DNA from: Hymenobacter roseosalivarius DSM 11622
Lineage (GTDB): Bacteria > Bacteroidota > Bacteroidia > Cytophagales > Hymenobacteraceae
Assembly (NCBI RefSeq): GCF_900176135.1
Contig: NZ_FWWW01000076.1
Span: 49,942 to 113,941, forward strand
Length of the DNA stretch: 64,000 nucleotides
Reading direction: 5' to 3'
Position 1 is the stretch's first letter, and the number at the start of each line of letters is the position of its first letter. Under the pieces are notes generated by a model. That model was not told where the DNA came from. It searched no databases and worked only from the letters and a program-made list of their open reading frames with translations. Below are positions 17,940 to 30,585 of this stretch, piece after piece. Made by a program: the position numbers and the translations under genes.

Positions 17940-19118
17940 ATGCAAACTACCACGCAGGCCGCCGTCGAAACTACCGGGGCCGAGCCGCTGGTGGAGGCCG
18001 CTGGCCCCGGCCGCCTCATCTCGCTCGATGTATTTCGGGGCCTCACCGTCATGGCCATGATATTGGTGAATAATCCCGGCAGCTGGGGCCACATCTACGC
18101 GCCGCTGGAGCACGCCCGCTGGCACGGCTGCACGCCCACCGACCTGATTTTCCCTTTTTTCCTATTTATCGTGGGCGTCAGCATCGTGTACGCCCTCGAC
18201 TCGGTTAGGCGCGACGTGAGCCGCCATCCACAGCTGCTGACGCGCATAGCGCGGCGCGCGGCGGTGCTGTTTGGGCTGGGACTGTTTTCGGCTTTATTTC
18301 CCAGCTTCGTGTTCGAAACGGTGCGCATTCCGGGGGTGCTGGCGCGCATCGCGGTGGTGTTTCTGGTGTGCGGAACCGTGTTTGTCAAAACCGGCTGGCG
18401 CACCCAGGCGTGGCTGCTGGGGGGCATTTTGGTGCTGTATAACGTGTTGTTGCAAGTGGTGCCGGTGCCCGATTTCGGGCCCGCCAACCTGGAGCCAGCC
18501 ACCAACCTCGGCGCCTGGCTCGACCGCCTGCTGCTGGGCGAAAATCACCTCTGGAAATCCAGTAAAACCTGGGACCCCGAAGGGCTGCTGAGCACGCTTC
18601 CGGCCATCGGGACGGGCCTGCTTGGGATGCTGGTGGGTCAATGGCTGCGGCTGCGCAATATGGAGCCGGCCGTCAAAGTAGCTTGGCTGTTCGTGGCCGG
18701 TGGGGCCGCTGTTGTGTTGGGAATGATCTGGAACGGCTGGTTTCCTATCAATAAAAGCCTGTGGACCAGCTCCTACGTGCTCTACACCGGCGGCATCGCG
18801 GCGGCTACGCTGGCCGCGCTCTACTGGCTCTGCGACGTGCACGGCTACCGCGCCTGGACCAAGCCTTTCCTGGTGTACGGCGTGAATGCCATCACCGTAT
18901 TTTTCCTCTCTGGCCTGGTGCCGCGCCTGCTGCAAATGATTAAAATCCCCGCTGCCGGCGGTGAACCCGTGGGCCTGCGTACCTGGCTCTACGACACGCT
19001 GTTCGTGCCCTATTTCAGCCCCGTCAATGCTTCATTGGCGGGCGCCATCGTGTGCGTGCTGATCTGGTTGGGTGTGTTGTGGGTGATGTATTACCGGCGT
19101 ATTATTATTAAAGTCTAA
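17940..19118 (+). CDS. COG4299/DUF5009 membrane protein, heparan-alpha-glucosaminide N-acetyltransferase-like
   Basis: A 392-residue polytopic inner-membrane protein. The ATG at 17940 was chosen over upstream frames that run through the REP element. The family signature RLISLDVFRGLTVMAMILVN is near residues 22-41, followed by PTDLIFPFFLFIVGVS and about ten hydrophobic helices. Relatives include human HGSNAT, which transfers acetyl groups across a membrane to glucosamine; bacterial members are uncharacterised acyltransferase-like proteins. It sits between two SusC/SusD loci, which hints at glycan use, but the link is only positional. Confidence 0.82.
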   Translation: MQTTTQAAVETTGAEPLVEAAGPGRLISLDVFRGLTVMAMILVNNPGSWGHIYAPLEHARWHGCTPTDLIFPFFLFIVGVSIVYALDSVRRDVSRHPQLLTRIARRAAVLFGLGLFSALFPSFVFETVRIPGVLARIAVVFLVCGTVFVKTGWRTQAWLLGGILVLYNVLLQVVPVPDFGPANLEPATNLGAWLDRLLLGENHLWKSSKTWDPEGLLSTLPAIGTGLLGMLVGQWLRLRNMEPAVKVAWLFVAGGAAVVLGMIWNGWFPINKSLWTSSYVLYTGGIAAATLAALYWLCDVHGYRAWTKPFLVYGVNAITVFFLSGLVPRLLQMIKIPAAGGEPVGLRTWLYDTLFVPYFSPVNASLAGAIVCVLIWLGVLWVMYYRRIIIKV

Positions 19119-19176
19119 ACCACGGATTCCGCGGATTTTTCGGATTCCGCGGATTTTGTGGACGGCTTGCGGATTT
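19117..19176. repeat. Dispersed repeat of the ACCACGGATT...CGGATTTTGTGGACG type
   Basis: Directly repeated CGGATT units begin inside the stop codon of the upstream gene. Relatives of this repeat, arranged as inverted pairs, occur at 24158-24275 and 38844-39022. Confidence 0.65.
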
Positions 19177-19180
19177 GCCT

Positions 19181-19214
19181 AAAAAAGCCCCAGAACATCT
19201 ATGGGGCTTTTTTA
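19181..19214 (+). terminator. Intrinsic terminator after the COG4299 gene
   Basis: AAAAAAGCCCCAGA and the matching TATGGGGCTTTTTT form a hairpin with a T-tract on the plus strand. It is a shorter-G version of the other terminators in the window. Confidence 0.8.
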
Positions 19215-19228
19215 GTCGTGGATTGGTT

Positions 19229-19369
19229 GTAGAGGCGCGTATTCGCGTCTCCTCGTTAGCTCCGCTGTCCTTCGGTTGCTGATGTTGTTTAGGCGAAATG
19301 TAGCGGTTTCTAATGTGCAGCGGCGCAGTTCCGGTCGTTCAACGAGGAGACGCGAATACGCGCCTCTAC
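19229..19369. repeat. REP-like element with perfect 30-base inverted arms (GTAG family)
   Basis: Arms at 19229-19257 and 19340-19369 are exact reverse complements. Each begins GTAG at its outer end, contains a hairpin GAGGCGCG TATT CGCGTCTC and continues into CTCGTT. The inner side of the right arm carries TCGTTCAACGA, shared with the elements at 11101 and 51165. The exact match of the arms suggests recent spread or active conversion. Confidence 0.85.
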
Positions 19370-19482
19370 AGCGCCCAACAGCCAAACCTGGACGGCTATC
19401 CGCTGAAATAATATTGCCGTTTGGACCAAAGGAAGTTTGAAACAGCTGTTTTTTGGGCCCAGGAGCAAGTTTTAGTGTGTTT

Positions 19483-19512
19483 ATATGATATTTTTTGCAT
19501 ATAATATCCATA
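19483..19512 (+). promoter_or_regulatory. Candidate promoter/operator region of the second susC
   Basis: TATGATATT and AATATCCATA form an imperfect inverted repeat around a TTTTTTG run that resembles a Bacteroidota -7 element. It is 50 bases upstream of the susC ATG in an otherwise A/T-rich stretch. Assignment is tentative. Confidence 0.3.
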
Positions 19513-19561
19513 TTAGCGAGGTCTTGTCTTTTCTTTCTCTCCCCATTCTTCACTTTCTACT

Positions 19562-22500
19562 ATGCGGAACACCTATTCCTTTGTGAGACTGGCTCTGGCA
19601 GTGAGCTGGCTTCTGGTGTGTATACTGCTGGGCAGCCAGGCCCAGGCCCAGACAACGGGCGACACCCAGCTCTACACCTTGCAGGGGCGGGTCACGGATG
19701 AGCAGGGGCAGGGGCTGCCCGGCACCACGGTACTGCTGAGCGGCACCACGCTCGGCACGGCCACCAACGCCGAGGGCGCTTACTCTCTGCCCGTGCAGGT
19801 AAGGCCGGGGTCTTACACTCTCACGTTTTCCTCTATCGGCTACAAAACCCAGTCGCGGCCCATCAGCCTGGGCAGCAGTCCCACCCTTACCACAGATGTT
19901 TCGCTGAGTGAAGCCCGGCAAAACCTGGACGACGTGGTGGTGATTGGCTCGACTATCAGCGTAAACAAGCGCGAGCTGGGCAATGCCATCAGCACGGTAA
20001 CGGCCAAAGAGCTGGTGCAGAGTGGCACGGGTGGGGTTCTTACCTCCCTGCAAGGCAAAGTGCCCGGCGCGCAGATCGTGCAGAACTCCGGCGACCCATC
20101 TGGCTCTATGTCGGTGCGGCTGCGCGGGGTGCATTCCCTGGCCGGCTCCTCCGATCCGCTCTACGTCATCGACGGGGTAATTATCAGCAACGCCAGCACC
20201 AACGTATCGCAGCTAGCGCTGACCAACGATGTTGGGGGTGCCAACGTCGGCCAGAACCGCCTCGCCGACCTTAACCCCAACGATATTGCCAGCATCAACA
20301 TCATTAATGGCGCGGCGGCAGCGGCGCAGTACGGGTCGCGGGCAGCCAACGGGGTAGTGCTTATTACCACCAAGCGCGGGCAAACTGGGGCCGCCCGGCT
20401 GTCGGTTTACTCCAGCGTCAGCGTGAATGAGCTGCGCAAATCGGTGCCGGTGAACACCTACGGCAAGCAGTTTGGCTTTACCGGCCTGCGCCTTTACACT
20501 ATCGGGGCTCCTACGCCGGCCCAGATTGCCGCCAACCCCGGCACTACGACTACCGGCATCACGCGGGCCGGCGCTACTGCCCAGCTGGCTACTAATTTGG
20601 TAGATGTGACGCGCTACAACTACTTCGATGAGATTTTCCGGACCGGCTACGGCACCGATAATGGCGCTTCTATTTCCGGCGGCTCGGAGGGCACCCAATA
20701 CCTGGTGTCGGTGGGCTACCTCAAGAATCAGGGCATTATCCGGGGCACCGACTTCCGGCGCTACAATCTGCGGGCGCGGGTAGACCAGCGGCTGACCAAG
20801 TGGGCCAGGGTGTCAGGGGGATTAGCGTACAGCAACAGCTTCTCGAATGAGAAAGCCAACGGCAACGTGTTCTACAGCCCCATCAACTCCATCAACATCA
20901 CCAATAACATCTACGATATCAGGCAGCGGGACGCCAATGGCAACCTGCTGGCCGTGGAGCCGACCCGCGTAAACCCGCTGTCTACGATCGAGGATATGAA
21001 GTTTACCCAGGGCGTAAACCGCACCATCAGCGACCTGCAGATAAACCTGACTCCGTTCGCGGGCTTTTCCGTGGACTACGTAGTGGGCGTGGATGCCTTC
21101 TCCCAGGTGGGGCAGAACTACATCCGGCCTTATCCTTACCAAGCCACGGCCGGCCTGCCCCTGGCCCGCTATCCCTTCGGCTTCGCGGCCGACGCCAACA
21201 ACTCCACTTTGCTGCTGAACTCGGACCTGAACCTGGGCTACGAGCGGGCACTGACGGAAAACTTCAAGGTGACCCTGCTGGCGGGCTATAGCTACCAGTA
21301 CAGCCGTCAGGAGCTGTCGCGCACCCAGGGCCAGAACCTGGTGCCATTTGTCACGACCGTCAGTGGGGCCGCCAACAACACGGTGACTTCCAGCTTCGGC
21401 CGCAATCAATTCGATTTGAGCGGTGTCTACCTGCAGGGAACCGTGGGCTTCCGCAACCTGGCTTTCCTGACGGGCGCGGTGCGGCGCGACCGTTCTTCCA
21501 TTTTCTCCAGCTCGGAAACCAACCAGTACTACCCCAAGGTGAGCGGCTCGCTGGTGGTGTCGGATATCGGCTTCTGGCAGAACGCGGGGTTTGCCAAGAC
21601 TTTCTCTTCCCTGAAGCTGCGCGCCAGCTTCGGCGACGCCGGCAGTCTGGTCGGCAACGACCCGTATCAACGTTTCTACCAGTTTCAGCCCGTAGGCTTT
21701 TTGGGCCGGAATACCTATTTGCCCAGTGCTACGCTAGCCAACCCCCGTGTGCGCCCGGAGCGCATGCGGGAGCTGGAAGGCGGCGCGGATCTGGGCTTTT
21801 TCAGCGACCGGATAGCGCTGGGCTTCACGGCCTACCGGCAGACGACGCGGGAGCTGCTGGTGCCGCGCACCCTGGCCGCCTCGGTGGGCGGCTCTTCCAT
21901 CGTGGATAACGTGGGCACCGTGCAAAACCGGGGCATAGAGCTGCAGCTGGGCGCGACGGTCCTCAAAACCACGGACTTCCGCTGGGACGTGACGGCCCTC
22001 TATAACCGCAATCGTAACAAGGTAGTGGACCTGCTGGGCAGCGCTGCTAACCAGGCTATTCTCGTTGATAACGTGGCCGGCGCGCCGGTCTACCTGCTCA
22101 ACGGGCAGCCCGTGGGCGTGTTCTACGGCTCGGGCTACGCCCGCAATCCCGACGGCTCTTTGCTACTCACGCCCCAGGGCTTTCCTCAGGATGAGCGCAC
22201 CACCGGCCAGACCGTGGGCTCGACCAGTTTCGTGCCCGCCCGCAACGCCGAAGGGCAGCCCAGCTACGCCCCCGGCACCTCCATCGCCAATGTGCTCATC
22301 GGCAACCCCAACCCCGACTGGACGGGCTCATTCGGTACCACGCTTACCTATAAGAAGCTTTCCCTGCGGGGCTTAGTGGATGCCGTGCAGGGCGTGGACG
22401 TATTTAACGCCGACAAGCGTACGCGGCAGGGAGTAGGATTGGGTGATCTGGCCGAGAAAGAGCTGCGGGGCGAACTACCGCGAGGCTACATCTTCGCCAT

Positions 22501-22768
22501 TTATAATACCCAGGAATTTCGGGTAGATGATGGCTCGTTTGTCAAGCTCCGCGAGGCGGAATTGAGCTACACCTTGCCCACCATCAGCAAGTACATCAGC
22601 AACCTGAGTGTGTCGCTGATCGGGCGCAACCTCTACTCCTGGGATAACTACAACGGCTTCGACCCGGAAACCAGCGCCGGCGGATCCTCTGATTTGCTGC
22701 GGGCCATCGACTTCGGCAACATACCAGTGCCGCGCACCTACCAGCTCCGGCTTTCGGCCACGTTCTAG
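19562..22768 (+). CDS. SusC/RagA TonB-linked outer membrane transporter (second locus)
   Basis: A 1068-residue TonB-dependent receptor with a signal peptide (cleavage near AQAQ), a carboxypeptidase-regulatory-like domain (~38-120, LQGRVTDEQGQGLPGTTV), a plug (~125-260 with LTSLQGKVPGAQIVQNSG and YVIDGVIISNAS) and a barrel ending TYQLRLSATF. It pairs with the SusD-like gene 96 bases downstream. It is not a close copy of the SusC at 14362; the two share only family-level motifs, so ligands probably differ. Confidence 0.93.
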   Translation: MRNTYSFVRLALAVSWLLVCILLGSQAQAQTTGDTQLYTLQGRVTDEQGQGLPGTTVLLSGTTLGTATNAEGAYSLPVQVRPGSYTLTFSSIGYKTQSRPISLGSSPTLTTDVSLSEARQNLDDVVVIGSTISVNKRELGNAISTVTAKELVQSGTGGVLTSLQGKVPGAQIVQNSGDPSGSMSVRLRGVHSLAGSSDPLYVIDGVIISNASTNVSQLALTNDVGGANVGQNRLADLNPNDIASINIINGAAAAAQYGSRAANGVVLITTKRGQTGAARLSVYSSVSVNELRKSVPVNTYGKQFGFTGLRLYTIGAPTPAQIAANPGTTTTGITRAGATAQLATNLVDVTRYNYFDEIFRTGYGTDNGASISGGSEGTQYLVSVGYLKNQGIIRGTDFRRYNLRARVDQRLTKWARVSGGLAYSNSFSNEKANGNVFYSPINSINITNNIYDIRQRDANGNLLAVEPTRVNPLSTIEDMKFTQGVNRTISDLQINLTPFAGFSVDYVVGVDAFSQVGQNYIRPYPYQATAGLPLARYPFGFAADANNSTLLLNSDLNLGYERALTENFKVTLLAGYSYQYSRQELSRTQGQNLVPFVTTVSGAANNTVTSSFGRNQFDLSGVYLQGTVGFRNLAFLTGAVRRDRSSIFSSSETNQYYPKVSGSLVVSDIGFWQNAGFAKTFSSLKLRASFGDAGSLVGNDPYQRFYQFQPVGFLGRNTYLPSATLANPRVRPERMRELEGGADLGFFSDRIALGFTAYRQTTRELLVPRTLAASVGGSSIVDNVGTVQNRGIELQLGATVLKTTDFRWDVTALYNRNRNKVVDLLGSAANQAILVDNVAGAPVYLLNGQPVGVFYGSGYARNPDGSLLLTPQGFPQDERTTGQTVGSTSFVPARNAEGQPSYAPGTSIANVLIGNPNPDWTGSFGTTLTYKKLSLRGLVDAVQGVDVFNADKRTRQGVGLGDLAEKELRGELPRGYIFAIYNTQEFRVDDGSFVKLREAELSYTLPTISKYISNLSVSLIGRNLYSWDNYNGFDPETSAGGSSDLLRAIDFGNIPVPRTYQLRLSATF

Positions 22769-22864
22769 CTCTGGCTCAGTACTTTCCTGCCTTTTATAGG
22801 AATTGAAGGAAGCCCAGATACGAATCGGTTGTTTGCCGCTCTTTTATTTAACTCTGTCTTTGTC

Positions 22865-24160
22865 ATGAAAAAATATAATCTCCTTTTCTTCCTGCTGCTC
22901 CTCCTCAGCAGCTGCGATAAAGAATACCGCAACCCCAGCTCGGCCAGTCAGGACCAGGTGGTGACGTCCTCGGACGGCCTCATTACGGTGTGCAACGGGC
23001 TCCAATACCGCTTTACCACGGGCGGCGCGCTCAGTGTGCTTTATAATACGGTAGCTGCCGGCGGCCTGAGCACCGGTGAGCTGCGCATTCTGAATGTGGG
23101 CAATATTGAGGAGTTCAATGTCAGCCTCGGGGCTGGTAACGTGACCAACGCCAACGGTGTGGTGCGCAACGTCTGGACTCAGAGCCAGCTGGTGAAAGCC
23201 AACGCCGACCTGGTACTGGCCAACGCCGGCAATGCCGGCGACGCGGGCACCCGTAGCGGCATCGTGGCCTACGCCTCTATTTTTCGGGCACTGGCGCTGG
23301 GCACGCTGGCGCAGTATTTTCAGCAGGCTCCGCTGGTGGTGCAGCCCAACGCGCCGTTCGTGGACCGCATAGCACTGCTCCAATCGGCGGTGGCGCAGCT
23401 GGAAGTGGCGGCTACCCAACTGGCGACTACGCCTGTTTCGGCCGACTTTAACGCCAAGATTGTACCTGGCATCGACATTCCTAACACCGTGCAGGCCCTG
23501 ATTGCGCGCTACAGCCTGCTCGCCGGCGACTACGACAAGGCCCTGGCCGCCGCGGCCCGCGTGGACCTGACGAAGCGGTCGGTGTTTAACTTCGACGAAA
23601 ACACCCGCAATCCGCTGTTCGAGGCCGCTTTTGGCAACCGCAACGTGTTTGAGCCCACCAATGCTTCCCTGGGTTTGACCGGCGCCCTGGCCCCCGACCC
23701 CGCCGACCGGCGCCTGCCCTTTCTCATCCGCACCAACCCGGCGGCCACCCAGAACCTCGGAACTGGTTTTTACACGGCCAACAATGCCCCGATTCCGGTG
23801 TACGTACCCGGTGAGATGCTGCTGATTCGTGCCGAAGCCTACGCCCGCAAAAATGACCTGGCCAACGCCGTGACCGAGCTGAACCGGGTGCGAACCAAAA
23901 CGCCCGCCACCGATGTGTACGGCCTCGGGGCCGGCCTGCCGGCTTATTCTGGCCCCCAAACGGCGGCGGCTATTCTGCTGGAGATCCTGCGCAACCGCTA
24001 CATCGAGCTGGCTTATCAGGGCTTCCGGCTCGAGGACAGCCGCCGCTTCGGCCGGCCCGGACCCGGCGCGGCCGGAGCCGAGCGCAACCGTAATTTCTTC
24101 CCCTATCCCCGCACGGAGCGCGAAAATAACACCGCTACTCCCGAGGACCCGGCTATCTGA
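22865..24160 (+). CDS. SusD/RagB-like nutrient-binding lipoprotein (second locus)
   Basis: About 431 residues from the ATG at 22865, with a lipoprotein signal (MKKYNLLFFLLLLLSSC). It has TPR-like helices and the C-terminal SusD elements EMLLIRAEAYARKNDLANAVTELNRVR and ILLEILRNRYIELAYQGFRLEDSRRFGR. The length is short for SusD but within range for compact members. It forms the outer-membrane lid of the SusC at 19562. Its TGA stop lies inside a dispersed ACCACGGATT repeat. Confidence 0.88.
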   Translation: MKKYNLLFFLLLLLSSCDKEYRNPSSASQDQVVTSSDGLITVCNGLQYRFTTGGALSVLYNTVAAGGLSTGELRILNVGNIEEFNVSLGAGNVTNANGVVRNVWTQSQLVKANADLVLANAGNAGDAGTRSGIVAYASIFRALALGTLAQYFQQAPLVVQPNAPFVDRIALLQSAVAQLEVAATQLATTPVSADFNAKIVPGIDIPNTVQALIARYSLLAGDYDKALAAAARVDLTKRSVFNFDENTRNPLFEAAFGNRNVFEPTNASLGLTGALAPDPADRRLPFLIRTNPAATQNLGTGFYTANNAPIPVYVPGEMLLIRAEAYARKNDLANAVTELNRVRTKTPATDVYGLGAGLPAYSGPQTAAAILLEILRNRYIELAYQGFRLEDSRRFGRPGPGAAGAERNRNFFPYPRTERENNTATPEDPAI

Positions 24161-24275
24161 ACCACGGATTTTTCGGACGATTACTGTTTATAAAAAAGCC
24201 CCCCAGAGTACTTCTGGGGGGCTTTTTCTTGTACGTTAAATTTGCCCGCAAAATCTGCCTAAATCCGTGGTTCAG
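24158..24275. repeat. Inverted pair of the GAACCACGGATT repeat spanning two gene ends
   Basis: CTGAACCACGGATTT at the left and AAATCCGTGGTTCAG at the right are inverted copies. The TGA stops of the SusD gene and of the converging acyl-CoA synthetase gene are both supplied by CTGA/TCAG of the repeat arms. A terminator sits between the arms. Confidence 0.75.
24192..24228. terminator. Bidirectional terminator made from a G6C inverted pair
   Basis: AAAAAAGCCCCCCAGA pairs with TCTGGGGGGCTTTTT around a short loop, between converging genes. Confidence 0.9.
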
Positions 24276-25897
24276 AAAGTGTAGCCAGCGAAATCCTGCC
24301 GGAGCTTGGTTTTGAGCAGCTTGCCAGTAGCCGTGTGGGGCAATTGGTCCACAAACTCCACCGCGTCGGGGGTCCACCAGCGAGCGATTTTGCCCTCGAA
24401 AAATTGTAGCAATTCCTCTTTGCTGACTTCCGCGCCCGGCTTGCGCACCACGATGAGCAGGGGCCGCTCGCTCCATTTGGGGTGGGGGATGCCGATGACG
24501 GCGGCCTCGGCTACGGCCGGGTGAGCTATGGCGTGGTTTTCCAGATCGATGGATGAAATCCACTCCCCGCCCGACTTGATGACGTCTTTAGAGCGGTCGG
24601 TGATGTGCATGAAGCCGTCGGGGTCGATGGTGGCTACGTCGCCGGTCTTGAACCAGCCGCTTTTCGTCAGCTCGCCCGGCGTGCCGGCCCGGAAATAGTC
24701 GCCGACGATGAACGGGCCGCGTACGAGCAGGTCGCCGAAGGCCGCGCCGTCGTGGGGTAGGGGCTGGCCAGCGTCGTCCACTATCTTCATGTCGACCCCG
24801 AAGATGGCCCGGCCCTGCTTGGTTTGGATAGCGAACTGCTCATCCTCGGAAAGCTGGACGTGCTTGGCTTTGAGGGTGCAGGCCGTGCCCAGGGGGCTGG
24901 TTTCGGTCATGCCCCAGGCGTGCCGGATTTCAATATTCAGCTCCTCGTCAAAGGCTTTGAGCAAGGCCGGCGGGCACGATGCGCCGCCCACGATCATGCG
25001 CCTGAGGGTAGTGAATCGCAGCTTTTTCTCCCGCATAAAGGTCAGCAGGCCAAACCAGATAGTTGGAACGCCGGCCGTGAAGGTGACCTTTTCCTGCTCG
25101 TAGAGCTCGTATAGGCTGGTCGCGTCGAGGCCGGGGCCGGGCAGCACCAGCTTGCAGCCGTTCATGGGGGCAGCGTACGGAATGCCCCAGGCATTGACGT
25201 GAAACATGGGCACCACGGGCAGCACCGTGTCGCGGGCTGAGCAGCTGAAGCAGTCGGGCAGGGAGGCGGCGTAGCTGTGCAGCAGGGTGGAGCGGTGGGA
25301 GTAGAGCACGCCCTTGGGCTCGTCGGTGGTGCCGGAGGTGTAGCAGAGGGAAGAGGCGGTGTTTTCATCGAACACGGGCCACTCGAAATCGGCAGATTGG
25401 GCAGCCAGCAGCTCTTCGTAGCACAGCAGCTCGCCGGGCAGGCTGGAGTCGGCGGGCATGTGGGCGCGGTCGGTGAGCAGCACCCAGCCGGCTACTTTGG
25501 GGCACTGGGGGGCTAATTTCTCGGCCAGGGGTAGAAAAGTCAGGTCTAGGAAGATGTAGCTGTCCTCGGCGTGATTGATGATAAATACCAGCTGCTCAGC
25601 GAACAGGCGCGGATTAATGGTATGACAGATGGCCCCCAGCCCCGACACCCCATAGTACAGCTCGAAGTGGCGGTGGTTGTTCCAGGCCAGCGTCCCAATC
25701 CGGTCGCCCATGCCGATGCCCAGGCTGCGTAACGCGTTGGCCAGCTGCTTGCTGCGCTGGTGGGCGTCGTGGTAAGTGTAGCGGTGGATGCCGCCCTCCG
25801 TCCGGCGCGACACGATTTCGGTGTCGGCGTGCCATTTGGCCGCGTGTTCGAGAAGCCCCGCGACGCGCAGGGGCTGGTTCATCATTAGGCCGAGCAT
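24272..25897 (-). CDS. AMP-dependent long/medium-chain acyl-CoA synthetase
   Basis: A 541-residue ANL-superfamily enzyme that activates a fatty acid with ATP and CoA. Motif A3 is [17 protein letters not shown] (near 190), the A5 region is WGMTETSP (near 320), and the hinge and C-terminal lid are [31 protein letters not shown] and [14 protein letters not shown] with the catalytic Lys. Length and motif order match AlkK-like fatty-acyl-CoA ligases. It has no signal peptide, so it is cytoplasmic. It stands alone here with no beta-oxidation genes adjacent. Chain-length preference cannot be read. Confidence 0.9.
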   Translation of the reverse strand: MLGLMMNQPLRVAGLLEHAAKWHADTEIVSRRTEGGIHRYTYHDAHQRSKQLANALRSLGIGMGDRIGTLAWNNHRHFELYYGVSGLGAICHTINPRLFAEQLVFIINHAEDSYIFLDLTFLPLAEKLAPQCPKVAGWVLLTDRAHMPADSSLPGELLCYEELLAAQSADFEWPVFDENTASSLCYTSGTTDEPKGVLYSHRSTLLHSYAASLPDCFSCSARDTVLPVVPMFHVNAWGIPYAAPMNGCKLVLPGPGLDATSLYELYEQEKVTFTAGVPTIWFGLLTFMREKKLRFTTLRRMIVGGASCPPALLKAFDEELNIEIRHAWGMTETSPLGTACTLKAKHVQLSEDEQFAIQTKQGRAIFGVDMKIVDDAGQPLPHDGAAFGDLLVRGPFIVGDYFRAGTPGELTKSGWFKTGDVATIDPDGFMHITDRSKDVIKSGGEWISSIDLENHAIAHPAVAEAAVIGIPHPKWSERPLLIVVRKPGAEVSKEELLQFFEGKIARWWTPDAVEFVDQLPHTATGKLLKTKLRQDFAGYTF

Positions 25898-25964
25898 AGG
25901 AGGCTGGGTTGAGTATTCTCCAAGCTAAGCAAAAATGGGGTTTGTTGCCTAAACTCCCGGTTTC

Positions 25965-26012
25965 GGGGGCCTCACCCCCCGCCCCCTCTCTAGGGCAGGG
26001 GGTGAGGCCCCC
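25965..26012. terminator. CCTCACCCC-type inverted repeat, likely terminator
   Basis: GGGGGCCTCACCCCC and GGGGGTGAGGCCCCC are perfect 15-base inverted arms just past the end of the GH3 gene. Related hairpins occur at 40493-40539 and 53884-53926. Confidence 0.65.
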
Positions 26013-26021
26013 ATTAGGAGG

Positions 26022-29147
<3,126 letters not shown>

Positions 29148-29414
29148 GATAGATATGAATGGGTTGGGGGGCTAATTTACGGGAATGTAGGAAGTCGCCA
29201 GCTGCCCGGAAAGTATTGAAGCTGTTTCGGAATTTATTTTTAAAGACCGCGCCTGGTGGTATAGCCGCCACGCGGCGCTATGTTTATAGATAGACGCGCA
29301 TAAACGCTCAGAGCCGCAACGCGGTGGCATAATTTTCTGGTTATATCCAGATGCCGCCGCGCTGCGGCTCCCAGAACACGCTGCAAAGGCTATAAACAAA
29401 GCTCCGCGCGGCGG
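29148..29414. other. Intergenic region with a large nested palindrome
   Basis: It holds one single G6C motif (29166-29171) just upstream of the GH3 start and the nested inverted repeat at 29261-29418. No gene is seen. Confidence 0.6.
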
Positions 29415-29418
29415 CTAT
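29261..29418. repeat. Nested inverted repeat overlapping the phosphatase stop codon
   Basis: Outer arms 29261-29289 and 29390-29418 are inverted copies with few mismatches (ATAGCCGCC...TGTTTATAG). Inner arms 29311-29330 and 29351-29370 form a second inverted repeat (GAGCCGC...GGCAT). The right outer arm contains the TAG stop of the PhoD-like gene. It looks like a mobile palindromic element of a different family from the GTAG ones. Confidence 0.7.
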
Positions 29419-30425
29419 TCCACTACCTCAATCTCCTCCGTGTGGAACGCCTTGCCTTCCTCGCCTTTAAGCTGCACCGTTGCCAGTAGCTTTTTGCCTT
29501 TCTGCTGAAAGCGAAACAGGCCGTAATGCTTCTGATTGACCAAGGGGCCAACGCGGTATTTATTCGCTTCGCCGGTGTTGTTGGTAGCCGAGTGGGTCAG
29601 GCCGCTGGAGGTGATTTCGTAGACCGGGTAAGCCACGCCGGGCAGGGTTGTTTTGGCCACTTCGCCGATGTGCCGGTCGCCGCTCACCAGCAGCACGCCT
29701 TTGGCTTTGGTGCTGGCTAGTAAGGCGAAAAAACGCTGGCGGGCGGCGGGGAAGTTGGCCCATTTCTCGTACGGGTGCTGCTCGGCCAGAAACTGAATGC
29801 CGGAGCCGATGATGTGGGCGTCGGCGTCGCTGGTGGCGAGCTGCTGCTGAAGCCACTGCCATTGCGCCTCGCCCAGCAGGTCGCCGGTGGCGTTGGGGAT
29901 GTAGGCTTTGGTGGAGTCTTTTTGTAGGGCGTCCTGGTGGTAGCGGTCGTCGAGCAGAATCACCTTGATTTTCTTGCGGCCTACTTTATAGTCGTAGGCG
30001 GCGTAGATGCCTTCCTGCTGGCGGCGCGGGCTGGCAGCGGGCTCCTGCAAAAAGTCGAGGGCCAGCTGCTGGCTTTCTTTTTTGGGACCGTAGGATTTGT
30101 CGCCGTCGTTGCGGCCGTAGTCGTGGTCGTCCCAGGTACCGATGACGGGCGTTTGGGCGCGGAAGGCTTTGTAGTCGGGCTGATTGAGCTGCTGGTCGTA
30201 CTTGGCTTTAAGCACGGCCATGTCGTCGGAGTCGCCGTAGATGTTGTCGCCCAGCCAGATCCAGAGGTCGGGCTTATCCTGGGAAATTGCCCCCCACATA
30301 GGCTGAGGCAGGTTTTGGCGGTTGCAGGAGCCGAAAGCAATGGTCAGTTCTTTCTTGGCTTGGGCTTGGGTCACTGGGCTGCCCAGGTGCAGGAGCAAAC
30401 CCAGAATCAGGAGGTATTTCTTCAT
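29415..30425 (-). CDS. PhoD-like alkaline phosphatase family protein
   Basis: A 336-residue exported metallophosphatase starting at the ATG at 30425, which gives a signal peptide ending near TQAQA. PhoD/metallophos landmarks are FGSCNRQ (near 30), WLGDNIYGD (near 57), GTWDDHDYGRND (near 97) and LVSGDRHIGE (near 250), all supplying metal ligands. Family members hydrolyse phosphomono- or diesters in the periplasm or outside the cell. It has no Tat twin-arginine motif, unlike Bacillus PhoD. The end of the gene lies inside a repeat element. Confidence 0.85.
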   Translation of the reverse strand: MKKYLLILGLLLHLGSPVTQAQAKKELTIAFGSCNRQNLPQPMWGAISQDKPDLWIWLGDNIYGDSDDMAVLKAKYDQQLNQPDYKAFRAQTPVIGTWDDHDYGRNDGDKSYGPKKESQQLALDFLQEPAASPRRQQEGIYAAYDYKVGRKKIKVILLDDRYHQDALQKDSTKAYIPNATGDLLGEAQWQWLQQQLATSDADAHIIGSGIQFLAEQHPYEKWANFPAARQRFFALLASTKAKGVLLVSGDRHIGEVAKTTLPGVAYPVYEITSSGLTHSATNNTGEANKYRVGPLVNQKHYGLFRFQQKGKKLLATVQLKGEEGKAFHTEEIEVVE

Positions 30426-30585
30426 GCTGCAAAGATGGAATGTGGAGAAGCAGGAACTACGCCGCGCGGTGTAAAGCAACTGTTAAGAAATGCCCCCCAG
30501 CGCGCCGCCGTGCCACCCGCCGGTCTGATTTTTGCGCGTCGGGCACACGCCATGCCGCCACTGCGCGTTATTTGTATTGATACTA

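Larger units (their letters stand above)
19119..19561. other. Intergenic region before the second susC
   Basis: It contains the CGGATT repeat, a terminator, a REP-like element and an A/T-rich promoter-like zone, each listed separately. No gene is visible. Confidence 0.6.
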
